From Amphiduros pacificus (Eukaryota; Annelida; Polychaeta; Phyllodocida; Hesionidae): a DNA stretch of 64,000 bases. A program made the position numbers and the translations under genes. Below are positions 55,208 through 64,000 of this stretch, one piece after another. Within the stretch, counting starts at the first letter, position 1; each line of letters opens with the position of its first letter. The DNA lies in NCBI GenBank assembly GCA_949316495.1, contig OX439010.1, forward strand, positions 12,322,809 through 12,386,808, given 5' to 3'. Under the pieces are notes generated by a model. The model saw only the letters and a list, made by a program, of their open reading frames with translations, made no database searches and was not told where the DNA came from.

Positions 55208-55739
55208 TAACACTCCAACCAAGCACACAGGCCAGATTTAGTCTGGGGTCTCTTGGCAAGTTTGTAGCACTCAAACCAAGCACACTGGCCAGATTTAGTC
55301 TGGGATCTCTTGGCAAGTTTGTAGCACTCAAACCAAGCACACAGGCCAGATTTAGTCTGGGATCTCTTGGCAAGTTTGTAACACTCCAACCAAGTTCACA
55401 GGCCAGATTTAGTCTGGGATCTCTTGGCAAGTTTGTAACACTCCAACCAAGCACACAGGCCAGATTTAGTCTGGGATCTCTTGGCAAGTTTGTAGCACTC
55501 CAACCAAGCACACAGGCCAGATTTAGTCTGGGATCTCTTGGCAAGTGTGTAGCACTCAAACCAAGCACACAGGCCAGATTTAGTCTGGGATCTCTTGGCA
55601 AGTTTGTAACACTCAAACCAAGCACATAGGCCAGATTTAGTCTGGGATCTCTTGGCAAGTTTGTAACACTCAAACCAAGCACACAGGCCAGATTTAGTCT
55701 GGGGTCTCTTGGCAAGATTGTAGCACTCAAACCAAGCAA
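55208..55739 (-). repeat. 57-bp satellite, smaller block (about 9 units)
   Basis: The same unit and orientation as 49131-51005, resuming in register after the transposon. The two blocks were one array of about 42 units before the insertion. It ends at 55739, next to a duplicated AAATAAATTCTGTAAG segment (55738 and 55785). Confidence 0.95.
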
Positions 55740-55858
55740 ATAAATTCTGTAAGTGTATTATTGGCTGAGATATTAATATGAAATAAATAAATTCTGTAAG
55801 TGTATTAATATATAGCCAAGATCTTAATGTGAAATCTTTAAAACTGTATAGATATATA

Positions 55859-55989
55859 GACATAGATAGGCTCTTCTCTAACATAGATAGGCTCTTCTCA
55901 AACATAGATAGGCTCTTCTCTAACATAGATAGGCTCTTCACTAACATAGATAGGCTCTTCACTAACATAGATAGGCTCTTCTCTAACAT
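55859..55989. repeat. 21-bp minisatellite (ACATAGATAGGCTCTTCTCT)
   Basis: Six copies of a 21-bp unit just beyond the small 57-bp satellite block. It is open on both strands and has no coding signal. Confidence 0.9.
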
Positions 55990-57293
55990 TGTTTTTTTTT
56001 CATTTGTTGTAGGTACAAGAAAACTGCAGAAACGAGAGTTTGAAATATTGTACTTTACCAATAAAAAGAAGTTCTTAATTGTTTATTTTTTATTTGTACC
56101 ATGGTTAAGATCAAAGGGCATGAAATGTCCTTTGTGTTCAGTGGTGAAGACACCCCTAAGACACCTTGCATATTTGGATAGTTCCAGAAGCAACCCTAAG
56201 ACAGAATCTGTTGAAGCCACCCCTAAAGCACCTTCAAAGTCCTTGTGATGTAAGGCAAAATCTATAATCAAAGGTTATTCTGCCATTTTTTTCAGAACTC
56301 AGCCCATGCAGTCCTTGATGTCTTCCCATTTGACAATAATATTCTGCAAAAAAAATCTTTTATTGACAGATAAGTTAGATATTTTTCACATAGGCGAGAT
56401 ATTTTTCACACAAGTAGGATATTTTTCACATAAGTAAGATATCTTTCCAAAAATGACTGTCGTAATTGTCAACATTAAAACCAGAAGTTAGCGGTAGTTT
56501 TAAATATTTCATATTGAAATCCCGGCTCACAATATATGTACAGAAATTTATATATGTATGAAATTGCTAGAACAAAAGGGAGACAGTTATATATGTATTT
56601 TGTAGAGTTTAAAACTTTTTGGCTCGAAAATGATTGCCGTAATTGCTCTCAGATTAAAACAATGGTATAAGTATGCCTGTGTGCAAGCCCATGTGTATAC
56701 TTTTCCGTGCGTTTAATTGTAAGCTAAATAGTGACACTACTGTGTACTATAGGTAGCTCGAGGATCTCTAGCAGTGAATTTGCCTTTTGTTTATTTTGGG
56801 TCCGGCAGCCATTTCACGGCTAGAGAGAGCTCATCAAATTTCATCTGCCCCAGACTGGTTGTTTACAAAGTATAATCTGTTTTCTTCAATATCCAGTTGT
56901 AAAACAATCATTTTATTCTGTTTTAAGTCAGTTATCACACTTTTAAATGGACAAGAATTTCAGCTTCTTCAGAATTGAAATGGCCGCCAATGTTAAGACT
57001 GGTTTAGACCATGTGACTACATTTCACCCTCCACTTTTGTTTATTGTGGGAAGTGATTTTTCACTGTCTGAAGAGTGTTTTTATCAGGTGATGTTTCTTG
57101 GCATTTTCGCTCGCGTTTGTTTTGACTTTAGGTCTGAATGTTCGAGGTTTTGATATGATTAAGCTGTAAGTCTATTTATACCTCAGTGATGCGCGTATTT
57201 ATGCGATTTCGAATGAATACGCGCATGTCAATTATTTGTAAAGTATTGATTAGCCATCTTTAGACTGGTTCCCCATCGAGTGTCAAGAACATC

Positions 57294-57370
57294 GTGTATA
57301 TACACAGATGGCGGCAACCAGTCTATGGCTGTACGCGCCATTTTCGGGTCACGTGACGGGGTCAAATGAG
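57294..57370 (-). promoter_or_regulatory. Candidate PRRC1 promoter
   Basis: This patch is rich in CpG relative to its AT-rich neighbourhood. It holds a YY1-like AGATGGCGGC and an E-box TCACGTGA. On the minus strand a plausible donor (CACTGAG|GTATAA, at about 57182) lies some 180 bp downstream and could end a 5' UTR exon spliced to the acceptor at 49125. The order of elements is right, but the distance to the gene is 8 kb and no transcript evidence is visible. Confidence 0.22.
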
Positions 57371-57452
57371 GTGCGCTTTGTTTACAAATGTTTGTAACGA
57401 TAAATATCTTGTTTCATGTATCATTTTTTAAAAATACAGTAGTTGTCTGAGG

Positions 57453-57616
57453 TATAAAAACAAAACATACACTCGTCGGTCAGCTGTGTGAGCGGATTCA
57501 GTGAGTTGGTGATGGCGGACGGATACCCTTCGCCTTCGGCTCAGGGTATCCGTCCGCAATCACCAACTCACTGAATCCGCTCACCCAGCTTCCCGACTCG
57601 GTATGTTTTGTTATAG
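57453..57616. mobile_element. Long foldback (about 75-bp arms, 14-bp loop)
   Basis: The left arm 57453-57528 and right arm 57543-57616 are near-perfect inverse copies around CGCCTTCGGC. The 45 bp nearest the loop (GAGCGGATTCAGTGAGTTGG and GCGGACGGATACCC) differ at only one or two positions; the outer part (AACAAAACATAC) is looser. It is GC-rich in an AT-rich region. Probably a foldback MITE. A hairpin RNA is possible if transcribed. Confidence 0.7.
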
Positions 57617-59412
57617 GAGCTTACCCCGATTATCGGTCCATGGCGGCCATGTTTTGGCTCAATAGTTCTGCTTAACACCGTCAGATGTCCCTTTTGTTTG
57701 AGAAGTGATTTGTGTGTGCGTAGTAGAGTAAGAAGATTTTGCCTTGGGTTTTTTTGCCTTGGGATTTTGCAAACTTACGCGAGCTTGATTTTTTTAAATC
57801 AACACTTGTTTGCTATTACAAACATTTGGACATTTCTTGTGATCAAATTAAAATATTTGTCCTTAATTTATTAGGAATTTACAACTTTAAAAGTTGAACT
57901 GACCAAGCAGTCATGTTCTAAAATAGATAAGAAATATTTATGGTGAGGTTTCAATAAATGTTCCTCCAAGATTATTATACAAACAGTGAATTTCCATGAA
58001 GAAGGCAGGAGAATTTAAAAACCAGATTTTTTTACTGAAATACTCCACGACCTAAAAACTGCCCCTAAGCTGCTCAAAAATGTTTAAAATGCAAATAAAA
58101 TAAAGCAAAGGAAAGGGCTAGTTATTTAGGGAGTGGATGCCATGACTATACTATTTTCCTTCCCCGAAAATACCCAATTATCGCTCGCACATAGATGGCA
58201 CTACGAATTTCGTGTGGGTCTGTAACTGACAGCTGATAACAAGAAATCACTATTTTGAAGATATCTTAAAAACTACACCATTTATCAGAAAACCGAAAAC
58301 AGTTTTGAAATCAGTGAGATAATACGAAGATATTGGAAGAAATCACTTTGAGATAAACAAAACTTAAGTGTCTTTGATGCGTAGTGAGGCAGTCACACCA
58401 AGCCAAGGCGACGAGTTGTTCATGTCACTTCTGTCCGACACTTTCACACCATTGTCTTTCAAAATCATTTGAAGCTGTTATGATCAAACGGTTTTTCTGT
58501 CATTGTTTCCCAGCTCAGGCTTTGAAGTGGGATTCTAAATTTCACATGTCATGTCTTCCTATCTGACAGCAACATGTTAGGGAGCATCTCTTAACGATCA
58601 TTTCTGATATCAAATATTATGCAGAGCAATACAAGACCAATGTATTTATATTCCTCAGGAAATTTTAATACAATTTTAAAAATTTAGTTCAATTTCGAGG
58701 ATTCCTGTCGAAATACATAGGAAATCAGTGAGAGCTCCACGGTACTGAGAATATTTGACTCACCGGAATGTGTGGCGCCACCTAGCCGCCGAGGGCATGT
58801 GACGTATGAGATTGGGATGGCAATTCTCGCTATCTGCTCTCCCAGATTTTTAGCTGGTCCGTGAAAAAATTACGAAATTGGTGCGAGAGAGCGGTGCATG
58901 ACAGGAAAGATGATGCATTGTAAACTTCCGTCCGCCTTGCTTCAAGATGGGAGGGAAATTTCAGACTGACATCGTACATTGACACGCTAATGTCAGCACT
59001 AAAGAGTGTTTGTTGTGTAATCTTTATATAAACTTGTATATTGCGAATCTACGTAATTTATGTCAACATTACGGTGGCAAAACTGACAAAAACAACGATG
59101 GAAAGATGAAAGGCAGAGGCGACAATGCCCCAAACAGGCTGTCGCCGCTGTTCCCGGATGTGCCGTGTGCAAAGAATTGTGTCAAATACGATTGCAGCGC
59201 TCTGAAAATGCAGTGTATATGGTAGAGCAGATAGAGGGAATGAATGGAATAGGGTGTGTATTGTAGGCAAAGGAAAGTTTTAATTTTGGTTTGACTCAAA
59301 ATTTAAATAAAAAAGTTACATTTTCATGAAATTGGCATCATGTATTTTACGAATAACACATTTAATGTGAACCATGATTTGAATCATCCCTGATGCTCAA
59401 GTAGTGATGATG

Positions 59413-60536
59413 TCAGCGACAAAGGCCATATCAGGTCAAAGCATGTCAAAGAAGTAAATAACTTTTTTGAGTTAGTGAGCGATATTAGAGCATATACACC
59501 TATGTTGACCCACTTTCAGAACGATTCTTTGAATAATACAATATCCTATGCTCATTTTGTCGCAGTGTATAAGCGGAAATGTAACGTTGAAACTTAGGAA
59601 AACATTATGATTTATAACACTCACGAATTCGTCGTAGAAATCCTGTTTTTGTGGAGTGATGAATTCACAAACGTGGCACTTTTAGTTCTGATAATATTCA
59701 CCAGGTGGGATCAAAACAAACTATACGGAGGGACATCTGGTGGCCAAAAAGTTGGATCCACAGGTACATCAGTTATTGGTCCATTTGGTTCATATCAGAG
59801 ATATTAACATATTAAATGTATTAAATGTCTTTATTCATATTTATTATGATGAAGCGCAAAATAAAACAAAACATAACCCCCCTGGGTTGATAGCTCTGCT
59901 GACCGTTAATGAAAACACATGAACTGAGATAAAGTGTAACAAACGGGTTGTGGTTTTCCATACATGATCCCAATTCAGTTTTGATGTGATATCCATTGAT
60001 ATCTTGTTCAATAACAGTGCAAGAATCATTTTAAAGAATAGTGTGGTGGGTAGTGGGATGGGTTGCATCCACATAAATTTTGAATTCAAGGTCACTGTTT
60101 CAAGGTCAAAGGTAACATGAGTAAAACAAGAATGAGGAGGCACAGCCCTGACCCAAGACATTTATGTTTACCAAGTATTAATTCCCTCTTGCTAAGATAT
60201 GCTCCATACAAAATTGGTGACCTCATTTTCACTGCACCAAGGTCAAACGTTATATCACTAAGATTTGAAGGAATCTGAATGTTCACCTCTTTATCTACCT
60301 GCATATAAACTTTTAAACATATTTTACAAGTAGTTTTGGAGAGGATGTTTTGACTATGAAACAATGGCTTTCTAAAAATATATGAATCTGATTCAATTTG
60401 GACTGGAAATATATAGATTTAATTTTTCTTGACTGTTCCAGTGTTATGTGTTCTGGATCAGGCTGAATGGACTTAGCAATGCAAAACACGGAAATAGTGT
60501 GTTAACGACCTTTTCAGCGACAAAGGCCATATCAGG
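59413..60536. repeat. 26-bp direct repeat 1.1 kb apart
   Basis: CAGCGACAAAGGCCATATCA followed by GGTCAA occurs at about 59416 and 60516. The stretch between has no gene that I can support; it has several AGGTCA half-sites (60090-60110, 60240). Confidence 0.6.
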
Positions 60537-60799
60537 TCAACTTTCGCAAAGTACATTAATTATCAACCCTTTGTAATATTTTTGCAACCCACCCAACATT
60601 TCCAGACCAAGAGGGCTTGGCACGCAAAAATATTTAGCTTCACGGGGAGCTACGGACGGAGCTGTCCTTTGAACTTTAGGTTTTTGGACAATTGTGGCTT
60701 TCAATATTGCATTGTGGTCAGATGGCCGAATGAACTTTTAATTGGCGAAAAACCGGGTACAGTGGTCTGGTCATTGTTGCTATTCTGTACTTAAAATAA

Positions 60800-61377
60800 A
60801 CAAAGCTCCTGCATACAACATAAAAACAACTAAAAGCATATGGTTAAAAACTTTGCTGTGTGGTAATGTGGCATATCTAGTTTGAGCTTACTAGCATTAA
60901 AAGCTTCTACGTTTAACACCTTCTGATATCTTTTTTTAAAAAGTTGAGGCATTCTGGATGCTGCTGTTAATATTGTTCCATAGTAATGGACCCCTTACAT
61001 TGAAGGCCCTTTGTCCAGTTTTTAACTTTATCCAAGATTTGATATAAAGGTTTCTGCCTGGTGTTAACACTGTGGACCTCATCTACTGATTTTATAATAT
61101 TCTTCATGTACTAAGGACAGTCACCACTTATTATTTTATACATTTGTATGCCCTCAAAATACTTTACTCGAGAGTCCACAGGCAGCCAACCTAGAGTATT
61201 GAATATGTCCATGTTTGATCTATCCTTGTTTTTTCTAACATCTAATATGGACCGACCACACATTTCCATTGTTTTGTGAATTTGAAAATGAACATTAGCA
61301 GGCCGAGGATGTAGCCTTGAGGGACTCCAAAGTTTAACTGGGAGTAGAACAGATCTATGACCACCGTACATGACACA
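60800..61377 (-). mobile_element. LINE reverse-transcriptase 3' fragment
   Basis: On the minus strand LNFGVPQGYILGLLMFIF matches the RT motif FGVPQGSILGPLLF. It is followed, after loss of the catalytic YxDD part, by RSILDVRKNK and then IFNTLGWLPVDSRVKYFEG and QMYKIISGDCP. These resemble the C-terminal connection domain of CR1/Jockey-type LINEs (ELGWL...R...YK.ING..P). RGPLLWNNINSS appears further on in another frame. Several frame changes and at least one internal deletion are evident, so it is a dead fragment. Confidence 0.75.
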
Positions 61378-61557
61378 GACAATAATCTGTCATTCTATGA
61401 AGTTGGAGGGATTTCCATGTTTTTTGTCCACAGTCCATGTGACTAATACATTGAAAAATATATCATGAGATTTAATTTACAAAGGATTGGCCAACTTTAC
61501 TGGACAGAAACATAGAAATCCCTCCAACTTCATAGAATGACAGATTATTGTCTATAG
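61378..61557. mobile_element. 180-bp foldback MITE beside the LINE fragment
   Basis: The arms (GACAATAATCTGTCATTC, ATGAAGTTGGAGGGATTT, then TATGTTT.TGTCC) are inverse copies at 61379-61429 and 61503-61556 with two or three differences. The loop is about 75 bp. No clear target duplication. Confidence 0.7.
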
Positions 61558-63869
61558 AAAGAAAAATACAAATATATGTTCGTCACCCTTACTGTTTCCA
61601 TCCCTGATTGACACGGTTTGGAATGAAAATATGTCCAATCCTGAACAAAAATACTCAATCCCTGAGAACATATCCTCTCCCACATGTTCATTTACACGTT
61701 TTCTTAAAATAAGAATCTGATTCAAAGATTATGAAAAAAATCATTTGATTTCCTTTATACAGTGAAATATGGATTTAGATATAAAACGGATAAATATTGA
61801 CTGTTACCATCCCTTATGACCCTGTTTTGTGTAGTCAGGGTCCCTTTCTTGGTAAGGGGGCTATAACTCAGTCAAAGATAAATGTGGAATAGCAGTTATT
61901 TTTTAAAAAGATAGTACACTTCTGAGAAATCCAAGATAGAGTCCTTTTCATACTTTACAAACAAAGAGTTCTTAAAAGATTTGTTTATACCAAAAGCCAT
62001 CATCCAAATATGATTAATGTTTCAATCATTTTCATCATTGCTTTCTTTAATTCAAGCCCTTATGGTATTTTATTCCACCAGATTAATATTTAAACATTCC
62101 ACCAAATTAATATTTAAACATGAACACGGTATATATACTGTATAGTAATACATACTAATTTGTAACACTTTGTAAAAAGACAAAAACTGTTTTTGATGGA
62201 TTTATCTCAAATGACCAAACGCATGACAAAGCTCATGTATGTTCACTGTTGTTGCTTGGTGTTGAGATTCGTCAATGGAAGTTGCCAAGGAAGTTGATGG
62301 CATTGTGCAGTGGCGCCGCCAGTGAGAGAAATGGGCAGACATTATATTGCATATTATTTACAGGGTAAGCAATAAATCACTTCGGACAAGTGACATTTAA
62401 CACTACTTGTGACTGAGTTTATGAATGAATCTATATCCGTATGAAGTTTGTGGAAATATTATCATTCTGTATGTTATCAAACAATAGTATTTTAAAAGGC
62501 GCTAGAAATACAACATTGGTACCTTCACTGGTTTAAACATAAGGAGTCAGTGCCAATAATTGCTTTCCGTTATACCTTTTGGTAAATATTTGAATTGGCT
62601 TAATCATTATGATTATCAATCAAAAGAATAATTGCATTGTTTTCTTCAGACATATTGACATTCTCGTGTGTTTTGGCAAACCCCACAATGTGCTACAATT
62701 CCATGGAAATAAATTCCACAAAACTGTGTACACATATCTGTATATTTTACAATGGATTTAATTTTTATGGCTTGTTGAAATGTTCAGCTTACTTGATTTT
62801 CATCGTTTGCACCTCTTGCATTTTATGTATTTTAATGTTTCAATGTAAAACGCTTCATGAAAATTAGATAAGAATTTCGGCCGGTTTGGAAAATCTTGAA
62901 GATTCTTCGCATGAAGCTTCTTTATTCTGTTTTGGATCGATCCCCTTTATTTTCGTGTTTATTTAAATATTCACTGTGTTGAAAATTTTAAATATATATG
63001 CAGTTATGTCAATGCCCGGATTTATGCACTGATTTCTAAGTTGTTGAAACAAAGAACAAAATAAACTGAGCAAAACTGTAAGGAAACTGAAAGGAGCACT
63101 TTTTTTTTTTTTTTTTTTTTTTTTTTCAAAAGAGAAAATCCACTGTCAGAAACACTTCATTGGGTCTCCAACCAGCCTGCGGGATTTGCATTTCCTACAA
63201 TACTAGTGGAGCCATTTCTCTTAAAGAAATATTCTATAACTGATAGGAGGTTGCAAACTTGACTGAAATAAAACGTCATGATTTTTTTAACATAAAGAAA
63301 CCCGCAAAGCTAAAGGTATCTTAAAGTGGTGATAATGAAATTAAGTTGAAGCGAGAGCAATAGTTTAAAAATATATTGGATTTAAAGATCGGCCATATCT
63401 CAACAACCATGACTCACCTACATACATCCTCATCTTTGGCAGTGAACAATTGAATCTGAAATGCATATGAAAAATGCGTATTATTCAATGCAAAGACTAG
63501 TGAGAATACAGTTTAATGTAAATACTGAATCTACAGAAAACATAATATTCAAAAGACAGATTAGCTTATAAATTTCCAATTGTATCAGCGATGTAAGCAT
63601 GACTTGTGAATCTTGAAACAGACTTATTAATCTCATCTTATTATGAGAAATTAAAGTTTTTCATAGACGTATCCTTCAAAATAGCAGAGATATTATATTA
63701 TATACGTCTGAACACGTCCAGTTCTTTTCAGCGTTTTCCATTCACTTGTCCCTGCAATGTCATTCCACAGGCCGCTTGATTGGTGGTGTTAGCTTGGACA
63801 ACAACAACAACTATTCAAGCCCATTCTTTTAAAAGCAGACTAAAATATGTCTTATCTCTTCTCAAGGCC
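61558..63869. other. No gene seen
   Basis: AT-rich, with a duplicated CACCA(G/A)ATTAATATTTAAACAT at 62077-62120 and the poly(T) run at 63100. Confidence 0.6.
63100..63126. repeat. Poly(T) run
   Basis: About 27 T. It could be the tail of a minus-strand retrocopy, but I see no body or target duplication. Confidence 0.9.
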
Positions 63870-63990
63870 ATTATGGTGATAGCATACTGAAAATATCCAA
63901 GTTCAAGGTAAAGGATAGTATATTGAAAAAAATTCAAGGTAAAGGATAGCATACTGAAAATGTCCAAGTTCAAGGTAAAGGACAGAAGTG
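63870..63990. repeat. ~35-bp repeat at the window edge
   Basis: Three copies of GATAGCATACTGAAAAT with CCAAGTTCAAGGTAAAG; the array may continue beyond the window. Confidence 0.75.
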
Positions 63991-64000
63991 ACAAAAACAT

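Larger units (their letters stand above)
56000..60799. other. Upstream region, no supported coding gene
   Basis: Contains the possible promoter near 57.3 kb, the foldback at 57453-57616 and the direct repeat noted separately. GATATTTTTCACATAAGTA repeats about four times at 56375-56450. GC-richer patches lie near 58780 and 59100. Short open frames lack splice or homology support. Confidence 0.5.

Noticed and set aside
55208-55211. 5-bp duplication GTAAC instead of 4-bp TAAC for the transposon
   Set aside because: Taking GTAAC would cost the perfect match of the outermost TIR base (C...G). TAAC with a 20-bp perfect TIR is the simpler reading, though one base of ambiguity remains.

Overview
This is a stretch of animal genomic DNA: AT-rich, with one large intron-split gene and very many tandem repeats and small transposons. 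The recognisable gene is PRRC1, found only in metazoans and close relatives. The density of short TIR elements, a LINE fragment and locally expanded satellites suggests a marine invertebrate (lophotrochozoan-like), but the sequence alone does not fix the species.

Layout. 1-18.8 kb: mostly non-coding sequence with degenerate repeats, an inverted-repeat element near 6.3 kb and a compound TTTA/TCTA microsatellite. A few splice-bounded open segments on the minus strand (about 4.9, 5.3, 11.6, 13.7 and 15.2 kb) may be exons of an unidentified gene. 18.87-49.12 kb, minus strand: the whole coding region of PRRC1 in ten exons. I joined these by hand; all phases agree and give 435 codons plus stop, close to the roughly 445 residues of human PRRC1. 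A consensus acceptor four bases before the start codon implies at least one upstream 5' UTR exon. 49.1-55.7 kb: the intron before the start codon, filled by a 57-bp satellite that is split by a 4.2-kb TIR DNA transposon (51006-55207). 55.7-64 kb: small repeats, a long foldback, a possible promoter near 57.3 kb, a LINE reverse-transcriptase fragment and a second foldback.

The PRRC1 introns carry unrelated satellites that have expanded independently. Intron 7 has about 9.7 kb of a 56-bp unit, plus 93-, 31-, 17- and 12-bp minisatellites. Intron 6 has 5.1 kb of a 50-bp unit with higher-order structure. The 5' intron has about 42 copies of a 57-bp unit. The exons between them look intact.

The most interesting object is the transposon inside the 57-bp satellite. 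It has perfect 20-bp terminal inverted repeats and a 4-bp target duplication, visible because the satellite supplies the empty-site sequence. It carries a single long open frame (918 residues from the first ATG). The C-terminal half of this protein has a FEN1/XPG-like acidic constellation (GEAE, SGDID, GGND) and a CxC cysteine cluster, not a transposase type I can name. Two regulatory oddities also stand out. The 57-bp satellite looks like an amplification of PRRC1's own 3' splice-site region. The 56-bp satellite places an AATAAA in nearly every unit in the PRRC1 sense orientation.
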